Assembly: GCA_025618425.1 (NCBI GenBank)
Contig: CM046842.1
Span: forward strand, 37,286,286 to 37,350,285
DNA from: Heliocidaris tuberculata
Lineage: Eukaryota > Echinodermata > Echinoidea > Camarodonta > Echinometridae
Length of the DNA: 64,000 nucleotides
Reading direction: 5' to 3'
Below the pieces are notes generated by a model. That model was not told the DNA's origin, ran no database searches, and saw only the letters and a list, made by a program, of their open reading frames with translations. This document shows positions 22,421 through 33,970 of the stretch, one piece after another; within the stretch, counting starts at the first letter, position 1; the number at the start of each line of letters is the position of its first letter. The translations under genes were made by a program, and so were the position numbers.

Positions 22421-25400
22421 GCAGATGAACTGGGGCGGGGGCATGGCCATCGTGCTCCTCTGGCTATGCCTAGATGGCACTATAGTGCAGTCATTTTATG
22501 AAAAATAAGGCATGAACCGCACACAAATTGCAACAAAATCTAACTTTCGTGCATTACTAATAAAGGTCTCCTCTATAACATTTAAAAAGTCCTAAGAAAT
22601 CCAAGTGGTGGAAATAAGTTTTTTAAAGGGTTTTTTCTCAACCATCCATGTAAAAATTGCGTGCGCTATGTATCCTTCACGATCTTCGGTTCCGAACAGA
22701 GAAAGGTGAACAGCGTACTCGCGATTTCGATAGCGCGTGTGTAATCGCTTTTTCACCATTGCAAGATCGTTGTGTAGCATGGGTCCAGTCATTTAGGGGG
22801 CACGGGCTGTCATTAGGGGAAGGCATGGGTCATACCAGGTTGATGAAGTGTGGAACATGGAGACTGAGCGGGGGTGGTGAGGGAGCGGTCTTAACATCTG
22901 TTTTTTATGCCTCTCTCCCTTTCTTTCTTTCTTTGTTTATGTCTCTTGGTTCTCTATTTTTCTTTTTGCCATCTTTATGGGCCATCATGAGAAGGGTCAC
23001 GTGCACACTTCGACACATATGAGTGCTGGGCCTGTAATAGAATATTTAGTGACAACTTGACAAGATTTTAAGATGACCCATGCCTTGAGTTAAAATCCAT
23101 AAATTAATTGAATACATTATGTACGATGATCTTAAAGTATTATTCGATGGATTCATAAACGCAAACACAAAATTATAATTCGTACTAATGGTACTAAACA
23201 GTCTCCTGATATCAAAACTATTTTAAAGCAACATTTGTACATATTACTGCTACATCACATAAATGTTGGCATTGGTAAGTAATGTCAAATAATATGATTA
23301 TTAATTAACGAATCACTTAAAATAAAACCTTCAACTTTCAAATTTAGATGAACATTGGTCACTAGATTGGTATTACTCGACACAAACATTGGCACGAATG
23401 CATGATGGTAATAATAATTACAACAAGGTAGTCAAACATATCTTATATGGGCAACATTGATTTCATAGAATTGTAAGATAGGCTACTAATTGGTTTAATG
23501 AAATGATTTGGTTGTGAAAAATAAGCTTCTGGTTGGAACAAAGACAAAGACAAAAAAATAATACCAATCATTGGCGGCAACTTAAATTGCCCCATAATGA
23601 TCAGTAGGGTGCCAGTCGCCTCTTAAAATACAATGCATTCTAAAAAAAAAAAATAAAGGGTTAAATCAACATTTGAAAGGGTGATATCGTTTTTGTATCA
23701 CGCTATTCATATTGCTGTATCTAACACTACAAATGTTATACATTCAGCATGTTTATAATATTGTCAGTCCTTGGCCTTCTCAATATTTATTTTCATAATT
23801 TAAGTTTTAGAGTGTACGACGGCAAGTGCCGTTTTTTTTCCAAAACCCTCCAAGAAGTATTTTCATTTTTATGTTCACTGCTTCATAAAACATAATTTTG
23901 TTTTTGTTCATCGGGAAAATGCCATTTTGAAAAGAAGAAGAAGAATTAGCAACGATGAGTGCCCCTCAAAATATGGCATATCTCATTCCATCCACCCCTC
24001 CGCAAATTCACATGAATAATGTATAGTTGCAAGACAGGATTCCCCAATAAAGTTACATAAAGTTTGATAGCTGCCACTTTTTCGATATATAAAGTAGTTT
24101 TTACTTTTTTGGAAATGAAGTTTTATGTTTGGTCATCATGCAGCCTCGTACTACAAACTGATAAATTCCACCTAGGCTCGTCCCCTCTTTTTCCCCCCAT
24201 TCTCTCTCTCTCTCACTCTCTCTCTCTCTCTCTGTTGCTTTCTCTCCTTTTCTCCCTTTCTTCCTCTCTTTCTCTCTCTCTCTTTATTTCATCATTTATC
24301 TCCTTCTCTCTTCTCTGCCCTTATGAAATGTCATTATTTCCATCATATGTTACATAACAACATATATTTTGAAATGAAATTATTTGCTTTTATCAGAGGG
24401 CGTCCTTGTAAACTGTTGCTCAAAATCACGGATATACAAAAATAATAGTTCGGTCAACTCGGTTCAAGTTGAACACAACACGATACATTTTTCTTTGTTG
24501 GACAACCACACAACAAAAGGATGTGTATCAGGGTGTGTGCAATTGAAACTGAGTTGAACAATCTATGTGTATAGTTGACACTGTGCTTACGTATAATGGC
24601 CGAAAATTGAAAATAGTTATCACATATTTCGGTATTTTTCAACACTTTCCACCACTCGGATTCCTTAGGACTTTTTGTATTATATAGAGGTCATATTCAT
24701 AAGACTAGAACAGTTGAAATATTTTCTGTTGCAATTTGTGTGAGATAATTTTGGTAAAATTACTAGACTACTAGCACTGCCTGCATACGCGTCTCGAGCT
24801 AATGTGGCAATAAGAAGTGACAACAGTGGATTCTGATGAAGAAGATGATTAAGTAGATAGCAGTTTATTAAACAAAACCCGTTTTAATTCCAAGGCCAAA
24901 TCCAGTTTGTTAATAGCCTGAAATTTGTTTTAACCCTGTACATGTCTTAATAGATCTGCCCCGCTGAGCTCCCTGAAAAGTGAAGGCAGACGGGCCGTAG
25001 CGCGCAGGCCCGATGGCAGGGATTCTTGCATTGCAAGGCATAATGTGTCTGTGCCTGTGGTAATTAACAATAATTCATGCCCGTAAAGTGCATGATTGCC
25101 TTTTCACAATAAATGCTAGGTTATTGGCAAACTACATTCGGCCTAACGCCCTAGGCATATGCAGAGCTAGGAGCACAAAGGGCCATTCCCCCCCCCCCCG
25201 TTCATCCACAAAAAACAACAACAAACACACAATCAAACAACAACAACAACAAACAAACAAACAAACAAACACACAAAAAACAGCTGAACCCATTAGCGTT
25301 CAAGACCATAACTACCCCTCCCCCGGTTTGTGGATGTGTGTGTGTAATTATGTGACTCTGTGATTTCATTTGTCCCTCACCCCTGTATTTGTCCTCCCCT

Positions 25401-28400
25401 GTTGGTCTAAGCCATAGGTCTAGGCCTATGCCCGCGCAGGTGGAGACTTTTGATAAACGATCAGACTGTGGGTGTGTGTTTTTTTTGTTTAAAACATTTT
25501 AACGGCATATGGTAGGCAGTTTTCATGTGCAGTAGGTCATAATAATTTGCTGACACCAGACTTGGTGGAAAGCACTGGAAATATGAATGGGTGTACACGT
25601 CTGGGACACATCAAACCCGCTGTCCAGCCATGAAAATACCACCTGGTCTCTCGGAGAGTCCTCGGGTGACGGTAATGTAAGATAATGACTTTACCATACG
25701 GGGCGATGGATGGAAAATGCTAGGCATTACATATGGCCTGTTGGTCATAAAACTGTAGTCCACTCTGGGTGATTGACAATACTTGTTATTGGGCAAACAC
25801 CCGAATGGCGTCAAATTCCCCATGATAACCAAAGATTATGTGACTTTAAAGACACCATAGCTTTTTCTATTTTTTTGAAACTGCCAAATTTCCTCAACGA
25901 GCACGCGGCGAGAATGCGACAATCACGCGACTTACCCGACCTTTTATCAAAAGCTATATCATATTTTATTAATGGTAATAATTGTTTCGATTGTATTCCG
26001 AAATATAGATCTTCATATCAACTGGGATTATTGCCGTTGCCTCTCATTACTGGCCTCAAACCAAATTCATTGTGAGTATAATATGGACGCCGTTGTGTCA
26101 TCCATTAAAATATGGCATTCTTAACTCTTAGACTTGTCATTTTCATTCACCAATTGCTCATCCACAGGAAAGGTATATGGTGGTCAATGTATATCAAAAT
26201 TTTGAGCAAAAAGCAAGCATCCGAAATATATTATTGTAATTATATGCTACCATATAAATTTTCAGAGAAAACTGCAGATTTAACAAAAAAGATATTACCT
26301 TATTTCAACATTAAACTATAGTAAACAAATGAGAAACCAAAAAATAATGGACAAGAAAGAAACTCAAATGTAATTTTCAATAATTCTTGTGTATAAAGTT
26401 GGGTAAAGTAATAAATGGTATCATAATAAATGGTAATAAATTTCCTACAAGTTTTGTACACAACATTTTGTAAAATAATAGATGGTTAATGAAGTGCAGA
26501 CATTTGTAAAGTAAGCATTGATCACATTTTGGTAAAATTTTGAAGAGAACTAAACCCCTTGGCACAGTAGTAGTTAACTCTTACTGTGCCAAAGGGTTTC
26601 GCTCGTTTTAAGGTTTTACCAAATTTTGAAGGATATCGCTTTTCTAAAGATTGCACCTTTCAAAATATATACCTATAAGAAAATGTTGTATACAAAATAA
26701 GTAAAAAAAAAAAAAAAAATGTGCATTTTTTAATAGTGCCAAGCATTGTTATATAAGTGAATTCTATGCGAGGAACTATCAACTGAGGAATGCAAGTCTT
26801 TCAGTCCTTTACATTCATTTTCACATTTGTTTCACATTATTTACCATTGTGTTTTTTAGTCAAATAAAAATTGTATCCCTTACAAATCCTGTATTTTTCT
26901 CGAGAAGAAGAAATGCTCAAGGTATAATATGTATATATATATATATATATATATACTGCTGATTCATACTATAACCAATGATAACCAATGATACAAAATA
27001 AACACCACATTGATATTTCCTTGTCCTGCTCGTGTTTGATGTAACACGGTTTAGTGAAGTTTGTCACATAACTTTATAGGCTTAGCTCTATATTTTACAC
27101 AGCACAGCAAGAGTTAAAGCACTCATGACACATGATATACAGGAGTTGAATATTTTCTAATCCTATAAATGAAAGAAAAAGAAAGGTAATCAAAAAATGC
27201 CATATCTCCTTAAAACATATTTGTAATTATATTTTGTTATTAAAGGTGTTCGTCTATAATGCGATGTCTATCATATCTGCGATATACTCGACCATAACGA
27301 TGGTTACAATAATAGTCATAACAAATACTTCGAACATGACTGTGATCACAACAATGTGTGATCGGCTTCCAACGGAATACTGTGTCAGAGGACCACTGGT
27401 AAGGATTGCAGTCAAAATTGTTGGGGGGGGGGGGGGGTAAGCGAATTTCTGAATATAATTTACCCAGGAACACGATGCCGCCAGTAATCTTGGTTTTCAA
27501 AATTGGGGGGGGGGGGTGTCACTTAATTTGTCCCTCCGGATTCGCCTGATGAAAGTAATTCTAAAAAATAACCCCATTTCACATACACCTGTTTTTAAAT
27601 TTGTTCAGAATAAGATCAGAAAGAGGGCCTAGGATAGTCAGATTCATTTTTTCATTGTGTCTGGTGCTCGTGAGGCATTATAATCTGGCATTTATAAAAG
27701 AAAAAAAAAGTTCCATCAAAATCTGTTAAGAAATGAGAAAGTTATGAAAGTTTGAAAAGTCTCAATTTACTTTCTATGGCGTTCCTCAAATTGGCAATAT
27801 TGCTTCAAAGTGACAGGTAGAGTAGGACAACTCTCCATGTGTTTTCCACACAAATTTCATATTTTCTCCATTATCTTTAGAAATGATGCTTGTCTTTTTT
27901 GTGAACTCAACATATGTTGTGTCAAATTCATTTCTCCATGATATATCTTGAGCTGAGAAGGAGACAAGCTGCACCTTGAGAGATAATGTAAAAAATATGA
28001 AATTTTGTGTGGAAAACACATGGAGAGCTGTCCTACTACACCTGTCATTTTGAAGCAACATTGCTAATTTGAGGATCGCCATAGAAAGTAAATGGAGACT
28101 TTTCAAACTTTCATAACTTTCTCATTTCTTAACCGATTTTGATTGAACTTTTAAAAAATTGCTTCTCTCTATCCTCTCTTTTCATTAAAAATGGTTTTTC
28201 CCCAGGGTTTCATTCTCCTTTAAACAAGTTTAAATCGTCTAGGAAAAGCACTTTCTTATTCTTGCCACTAAGTTAAGATATTGCTGAAGAATATTATGTC
28301 ACTGTTTTGAATCAACACTATTTTTCTACTCCCAAGTTGTTTTTTTTCTCTCTCCTCTCTTTGGTGTTCCTTCCCCACACGTCCACCACCACTCTCTTTC

Positions 28401-31400
28401 TCTATGTCTATTTCTTATTTCTGTCTTTCTTTCTTTCTTTCTTCCTTTCCTTTCTCTGTCTCTTGTTCTTTATAATTTTCCTTGTTTATCCTTACCCACT
28501 GGGACGGTGGAGCGTCTCTCAAAGTGGGGGGGGGGGCACCAGCAAAAAAGGGCACTTTTATGGAAAAAAGGGGCACCTACAAAGGGTGAACGCAAAGCTA
28601 AAAAAGGACAATTTTGTGACATTGGTATTGCACTATAATCTAATTAATACATCATCAAGCACCATGTTCTTCAATTTTATTGTTTCTATCGTTAGGTGGT
28701 TCTGGATACTACCTCAGCTTCCCGAATTAGCGAAACTATATGTAATGGTTTAATGATTTATATGCGAGCGAGCGAAGCGAGCGAGAAAAATTTTCAGACT
28801 TTTTTTTCTAATGCTGAACTGAGGCCTTGGATTGTGGATTATTTACAGTAATATAATGAAAATGAGAACCACAAATTGATTTTTTTGCATTGTCTAATGA
28901 TCATTTAATTCATACATTAACCCTGTCGTTTTTTCTTTAAGATTACATCGATATCAACATACTTTGTGTTGATATCTATATGATATATAAGAGTGAGCGA
29001 GCTTTTTGGAAATTTTCAGAAAGTATTGCCTTTACTTGGTGTAAATTATGGGACATTCGATCGAGCGAAATGGGAAATCCTTTGCTTCCGGGGGATGGGG
29101 GCATTGTGCCCTCTTGCCTCCAGTTCAACTGCCTTACATTGTAGTTGTAGTAATAAGGGTACCTGTTACTACATAAAGCCGCACCGATTCTTTGAAGCGA
29201 GAAATTGCTCTTTTTGTAAAAAACCTTGGGAAATATAGGTAAAAAGGGCATTTATCAGAGAAGGGAAGGAGAACTTATCAGAAGGGGAAAAGGGGCACTT
29301 ATAAGAAGGAAAAGGGGGCATCTATCAGTAGTAAAAAGGCACTTATCACAGGAGAAAAGGGCAGAGAAAATGGGCCAATTACTGGATTTGAAAAGGGGCA
29401 CTTATATCAGAAGGTGAAAGGAGGTCACTTATTAGAAATGAAAAGGGCACTTATCACAAATGGATTTGGGCACTTATCAGAAGGTGAAAAGGGCACTTAT
29501 TAGACAAAAATGGGGGCACTTATCAGAATTAAAAATTGCACCTATCAGAAGGAGAAAATGACTCTAGAGGAGACATCTATCAGATTTGAAAAGGTGCAAT
29601 TATCAGATTTGAAAAGGTGCAATTATCAGGAGAAAAGGTTCGTTTATGTGAAAGTGAAAGGGCACTTATTGGAAAAGAAAAGGGGCACTTCTAGTTGTAA
29701 ACAGGACATTTAGAGAAAATTAATATACATATACAACACAAGCCAAACTGTATGGTAGTATGGCATTAAATTGAAGAACACAATAAAGAAGATTGAAGAT
29801 ACATTTTAATCAAGGAAAGGCAAGAAAGAGACGGGTGGATAGCCAATTTTCAGCTACACTTATATAGTGCAATTGGCCTTCCATGGGGACCAGGTGCAAG
29901 CTGAAATATAGCTACATGAATAAAGCAACGTTAATACTCACGCACACATACACACACGTATTAGTTAGTCGTAACTAAATCATTGTAGACTTTCTTTATA
30001 TGTCTATAAGTAAACTTATTAGAAAAAAAAGGGGGCACTTATCAGAATTAAACATTGCACTTATTACAAGGAGAAAATGACACTTATTAGAGAGACAGGA
30101 GGCAATTATCAGATTTGAAAAGGTACAATTATCAGATTTTAAAAAGAGCACTTATCAGAAGAAGAGGATCACTTATCTGAAAGTGAAAGGGCACTTATCA
30201 GCGAGAAAAGGGGCATTTTTTCAGGAATAAAAAGGGTACATTTTGGGTACTTGAAAAAAGGGGCACCCTGGGTGCGCCACCTCTGCTTACCCACATCAGC
30301 AAGTTAAATATTAATGATTATTGACACAGATTATGTATTGTGGTTAAGTTTTGGTACAATATTATTGAATTCGTTTATTTGATATATGTATGCTCCTCTA
30401 ATTGTATTTCAAATCACTTTAATTGTATATAGTTTTGTTGTATTTTCAGAGCCCATTGGAAGATCAACTTTTGCTGAAAGAGCTACCCTTTTGAAATATC
30501 AAAAATAAAAAAAATACATTTTCTTTTTACATGGTGACCTTAGGGTAGACTTAAATACGGTTCTCCCGCATTAATTTCGTCGAATATACAGGGTTAGGTT
30601 TGGGATTAGTTAGAGTGTTTGGTCCAGGGTTGATGTTCAGAGTTCGTTTTGTGTACGAAATTTAATACGCGGAGCATGTGTCGTACAACAACTTTGAAAT
30701 AGTCGATGAAGTATTGATACTGTTATTTTCTTTATGATTATTCAGTTGTCAGAAACCATCATCGACATCCTCTGGCCCGTGGTCTTCTGTGCTGAGATCG
30801 GTTGCGGTTTAGCACTGGCAACTGTAAGCTGTCACGCGTCCATGTGTTGCAGGAATGTCCGAAAACAATGCACCCAACCACAAATGAACGTTACACTGGT
30901 GAGTAGTGACACAACTTGCATGACCATAGGCATAGGCAGGGGCTAAAAGCTTGGCTCACACGAGGCGTCATTTCGATGGTATCAATTCCTGCGCTAATTA
31001 AGCCTGTGAATGCATTTAACCGATAAAAGTATTGCTTACACTGTTCATTTTGCAACACTTTTTAAACGAAATAACACTTTCAAGACGTGCCAAAGACCTT
31101 CCCAGCCACTGACGCGGTCCTAACGTCAGGACATGACGCCTCTTGTTAGCCGGGCTTGATATTCTTTTGATTGGAGGAATTAATCTAAAAGTGTCAAATT
31201 TTCTCATTTTATCATTATTTTTACAAACATTACTGATACCAACACAAAAGCGATTTGCTCACTTTCAGTCTTTAAAGTGACTGATTAACTTTGTGAAAAA
31301 TTGTAAAATCAGCTCAAATGCCAGTGAATTGTGTGCAGTCCTCTAACTACATATATAATTAAGGATATGTGAAAGTATGAGAGAAAATGGAACCCGTTTA

Positions 31401-33255
31401 CTATCCTAAAAAAGAGAAAATCGCGATCAATCGCTAGCGCAAGTCGCTCGGCTTCTTCGCTGCGCTGCAGTCACAAAAACCAAGCACCAGCGCTTGGCGA
31501 TTTCAGAGCGGGTTTCCAGCCCGTACGGCATTCTGTGATAGAGCGAGGTATGCCAACCGTAAGAGTTCTTTAGGGTTCGGTGGTACTCTATCCCGACATT
31601 AATGTTCAATCGTAAATATCTTGATATATAAACGACCGATCAGCTTATAAAACTCAGGCGATTCCTGTCTGAGCTAAAGGTTTGCAATTATGATTACAGC
31701 ATTAGCTGGAACAGTGATTTTTTTTTTCAATCCTGGGCAAAGTTAATCAATGCCTTTAAACCCAAATAAAGATTTTCAAGCAAGATATAAAGATATGATA
31801 TTGATATTGATAATGATAATGATGATTTGAAAAGAATGATAAGTTGAAAATATTACCACTACAATCATCAAACACCACGTGACATTAATGAGCCAGTTGG
31901 TAAATGGTACATGATACTTGATACAAATGACCCTGAAATGACCCCAGTTTGTACACACTCTCATTCAAGATTCAAGATTCAAGATTCATTTATTTTTCGA
32001 TACCAATTCATAAATCATATAAAGTATTTACATTGTAGAAGAAACTCATCATTCAAACATAACGCATATGAACTTGGTTTTACATATTGTTTTCTAAAAT
32101 ATCATTAGAGAGTTTTCGAATGTTTCAACGTGAACGCAGTCCTAGATCCTCCCAGCTACAATGGACTGCTTTGTGCAAGAACGGCTCACCCGTCTACTGG
32201 CTTCTCCCTCGTCCGCTAGTCAGTTCGAGAACGCATCCAACATGGTATTGCCGTCTTCTCTAAAACGCTTCCCCAACTTTGCATGCAGTTAACACAAAGC
32301 AGTCTATTGTAGCTGGGAGGATGTAGGACGGCGTTCGAAAACTCTTCTGTTTTGGTGGACGCTACATGTCAACTGAAATCATACTGGTGTGCGCATCGTG
32401 GTGCGCACAACATGACGTTTAACCGCACATGCGCAAATTATAATTAAAAACTGGGTTATTACCTAAGTGTCATTTTTATTTCAGAAGGATGAGAACTGTA
32501 CAATACCTGGACCATCGCGAGACTATGAAGCCTCAACGACATCGGCTGAGAATGCAACCGTCATCATTCATTCACAAAGCGAAAACGACATCCACACTGA
32601 AGAGATCAACGATCAGAACTGTAAATTACCTAAGCCATCGCAAGACTATGAAGCTCCAACGACATCGGCTGAGTATGCAACGGTCATCATTCATTCACAA
32701 GGCGAGAACGACATCGACGATGAGGGGATGAAGGACGAAAGCATGCTAGGAGCCACAGCTTTGTTTCAAAAGCATGATGAGAGCCAAGAGAAAGGAAGCT
32801 CAGGGATGAATTCAAAAGGACCTGAAGCAGACTACATACCTATGACTGGCCATTGTGGCCGTTCTGATTACGAAGTTATAAAAAGTGTTAGGTATGAAAA
32901 TGTGAGCCTTGAAAATACCGCGGTTTCAGAAAGAGCCACCGACCAAGATAACTTGAACGATGAAGGGCTTGCTGAGGATGAGAACTGTACAATACTTAGA
33001 CCATCGCAAGACTGTAACTCACCGACATTGGCTGAGTATGAACCCGTCATTATTCACTCACAAGGTGAGATCGACATCGATGATGAGGAGATGAACGACG
33101 TAAGCATGCTAGGAGCCGCAGCTTTGGTTCAAAAGCATAATGGGAGCCAAGGGGAAGGAAGCACAAGGATGAATTCAAATGGATCTGAAGCAGACTACAT
33201 GCCCATGACAGGCCATTGTGACAGTTCTGATTATGAAGTTATGTGTTACGTATGA
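18897..33255 (+). CDS. MS4A-like four-TM protein, copy 2 (complete gene)
   Basis: Six coding exons (36, 39, 21, 51, 51 and 256 codons) join in phase 0 to give about 454 aa, long for a family usually of 200-300 aa because of the tail. In order: a hydrophilic N-terminus, TM1 and TM2 with a short loop, TM3, a second loop with two cysteines and two N-glycosylation sequons (NTS, NMT), TM4, then a tail with tyrosine repeats. N and C termini are predicted to be cytoplasmic, as in MS4A/CD20. Introns are 0.36-4.6 kb except TM1 to TM2, and are filled with repeats. The tail ends early through a 5-bp deletion relative to copy 1 near 33242. The function is unknown; receptor-type signalling or scaffolding through SH2 proteins is inferred from the motifs. 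Alternatives are another tetraspan family such as TMEM176. Confidence 0.68.
19413..20256. mobile_element. Element with 39-bp perfect terminal inverted repeats, two tandem units
   Basis: The first 39 bases (19413-19451) are exactly the reverse complement of 20218-20256. Inside are two units meeting near 19850, each with four copies of GAGATACGAGGTTTT (first inverted, next three direct): 19434, 19603, 19658, 19824 and 19873, 20048, 20092, 20221. It lies in the first intron of copy 2 and has no ORF. Confidence 0.8.
20257..20422. repeat. (AT)n tracts
   Basis: AT tracts at 20257-20291 and 20373-20422 flank about 80 bp of unique sequence; a third is at 20711-20738. Confidence 0.9.
20485..20705. 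mobile_element. Hairpin element with hammerhead-like core motifs
   Basis: The arms (cgtatagaatacacacacga and its inverse at the right end) form a palindrome of about 220 bp between two (AT)n tracts. A 39-bp segment (aacttcacaagcgctttcga and onward) is doubled in the left arm. On the minus strand this segment reads CTGAAGA-GAATAAATC-GAAA, the order of hammerhead core boxes. See findings for limits. Confidence 0.55.
21340..21456 (+). CDS. MS4A-like copy 2, TM1 exon
   Basis: This exon has 39 codons between a ttcag acceptor and a gtaggt donor. It encodes TM1 (FQFCTAILCIVLCMAVIAV) and the short first loop (QYSSLAGPIFTGLL), whose end resembles the start of TM2 in MS4A proteins. A GAT-rich microsatellite starts about 35 bp past the donor. 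The copy 1 equivalent should lie about 420 bp left of position 1. Confidence 0.75.
21486..21745. repeat. GAT/ATAAT-rich degenerate microsatellite
   Basis: A trinucleotide-rich tract starting about 30 bp after the TM1 donor. Confidence 0.9.
21765..22470. repeat. Copy 2 version of the 120-1125 repeat block
   Basis: It aligns with 120-1125: a tgctacgatttgtgttgcgg block, a G run with the single ~90-bp unit, a shortened TTCGGAATTACGAACC foldback (22172-22345) and the minus-strand ATAGGCGTAGCC-family fragment (22350-22470). No coding sequence. Confidence 0.75.
22470..24880. other. Intron of copy 2, nothing recognised
   Basis: No exon or TE domain was found; it includes a CT-rich microsatellite at 24200-24300. 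The short ORFs here have no family features. Confidence 0.6.
25150..25440 (+). mobile_element. ATAGGCGTAGCC-family element, copy 2
   Basis: Orthologue of 9037-9270, with an extra CAA/ACAA-rich stretch at 25207-25280 and the same end near aggcctatgcc. Confidence 0.6.
26009..26071 (+). CDS. MS4A-like copy 2, TM2 exon
   Basis: This 63-nt exon encodes IFISTGIIAVASHYW and six more residues, with a gtgagt donor. It completes the second membrane segment after IFTGLL of the previous exon. The frame is conserved with 10010-10072 while the surrounding intron is not coding. It is too short for ordinary ORF detection. Confidence 0.65.
27246..27398 (+). CDS. MS4A-like copy 2, TM3 and second loop exon
   Basis: This exon has 51 codons from an aaag acceptor to a gtaagg donor. 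TM3 is followed by a loop with sequons NTS and NMT and cysteines at exon residues 38 and 46. Both sequons are absent from copy 1. A long G run lies about 25 bp past the donor. Confidence 0.8.
28499..30295 (+). mobile_element. hAT-like element in copy 2, same insertion as 11577-12798
   Basis: It is flanked by the same 8-bp duplication CTTACCCA (28491-28498, 30296-30303), so the insertion predates the segmental duplication. It is 575 bp longer than the copy 1 allele, partly through an ectopic ~290-bp insert at 29722-30010 within its ~20-bp array. Confidence 0.85.
29722..30010 (+). repeat. Ectopic copy of MS4A-like downstream flank inside the array
   Basis: The segment beginning tacatatacaacacaagcc, through attgaagaacacaataaag to cacacgtattagttag, matches 37778-38000 and also keeps pieces found only at 15620-15790. 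The ~20-bp units resume on both sides. Confidence 0.75.
30746..30898 (+). CDS. MS4A-like copy 2, TM4 exon
   Basis: This exon has 51 codons from a ttcag acceptor to a gtgagt donor. It begins LSETIIDILWPVVFCAEIGC and ends in the same Cys-rich border and QMNVTL. It differs from copy 1 mainly by conservative changes. It opens 450 bp after the end of the hAT-like element. Confidence 0.82.
30945..31160. mobile_element. MITE of the AAGCTCGGCTCA family, copy 2
   Basis: Orthologue of 13708-13921 with the same ends and internal order. Confidence 0.75.
31963..32106 (+). mobile_element. LINE 3'-end fragment with ATTCAAG repeats
   Basis: Three to four 7-bp ATTCAAG units followed by AT-rich sequence (tttatttttcgataccaatt) look like the reversed 3' end of a LINE, as with the 7-bp repeats at 1403-1425. 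It is absent from copy 1 near 14250. Confidence 0.5.
32107..32346. mobile_element. MITE with AGAGTTTTCGAA termini
   Basis: Inverted ends of about 60 bp share AGAGTTTTCGAA, GTCCTA and TCCTCCCAGCTACAAT. It is absent from copy 1 and non-coding, and lies 140 bp before the tail exon. Confidence 0.7.
32485..33255 (+). CDS. MS4A-like copy 2, cytoplasmic tail exon
   Basis: The exon opens after tttcag with KDENCTIPG. It has tyrosine repeats starting at 32488, 32611 and 32977. Repeat 1 has SAENATV, so the second tyrosine has become asparagine. Repeat 2 runs into a module with ADYIPM (YxxM, a PI3K p85 SH2-type motif), SDYEVI (fits the ITIM consensus) and RYENV (YxN, Grb2 SH2-type). Repeat 3 is followed by a second copy of the module with ADYMPM and SDYEVM. 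A 5-bp deletion then gives CYV and a TGA. Downstream sequence to about 33305 still resembles the copy 1 distal tail. Confidence 0.78.
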   Translation, partial: KDENCTIPGPSRDYEASTTSAENATVIIHSQSENDIHTEEINDQNCKLPKPSQDYEAPTTSAEYATVIIHSQGENDIDDEGMKDESMLGATALFQKHDESQEKGSSGMNSKGPEADYIPMTGHCGRSDYEVIKSVRYENVSLENTAVSERATDQDNLNDEGLAEDENCTILRPSQDCNSPTLAEYEPVIIHSQGEIDIDDEEMNDVSMLGAAALVQKHNGSQGEGSTRMNSNGSEADYMPMTGHCDSSDYEVMCYV

Positions 33256-33970
33256 AAATGTGAAGCTTGAAAATACCTCGGCTTCAGACAGAGTCACTTA
33301 CCAAGTGTCACGTGAGTGACTTTTTTTTAAAACTAACTGCTACAATTACTCAAACAAAATGAGGTCTAAACGGTTATGTAAGTTCAAACGATGTTTAATC
33401 TTTAAGTCTTCAATTTCTGGTTCAACATTTATGTAACAAAATAAATATACAAATATTACATGTACATAACTGAAATGGGTGGGTAGCTTTAACTATGCCC
33501 TAATTAATCTAACTCCTCTCTCTTCTGAGAAAGAGAGGTGTGCGCCTAACAAGCGACTCTCTTAGCTCTCCTGTTTTTTCTTCAGATTTCATGATTTCTG
33601 CTATTTACTTTGCATTGCAAGTGTATCAGAAGCCTTATTGTACTACCAGGAAACTACTGGACAATTTGGGGATTTTTTTTCATGCAGTCATATTGGATAT
33701 TTCTATGGAATTATTTGTAACACTTGGCTAACTGTTTTTTGGCCGTAAGTTGACCAGGTACATGCTCATAATAGCTGTAGTACATGGACATCAAGGCTAT
33801 TCATGTTCGCTGGACCTGTGACTGTGGGTATTCTTCTTTTACACCTCAGCTTTTGTGCCTGCTCTACAACTGAATGGTTCTTGCTCTAATTCATTGGGGA
33901 TTCTTCAATGTGATCTGCATTGTTCTTTTACTCTGCTCTGCTAATGTATTGTACTTGAATTTCAACATCA

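Noticed and set aside
23954..24025. Short open frame MSAPQNMAYLIPS in a copy 2 intron
   Set aside because: It lies between TM1 and TM2 exons, is not found in copy 1, and the true N-terminal exon is at 18897.
25611..25832. 73-aa minus-strand ORF conserved near 9341-9589
   Set aside because: The block is conserved through the segmental duplication, but the two frames differ in sequence register and show no protein features.
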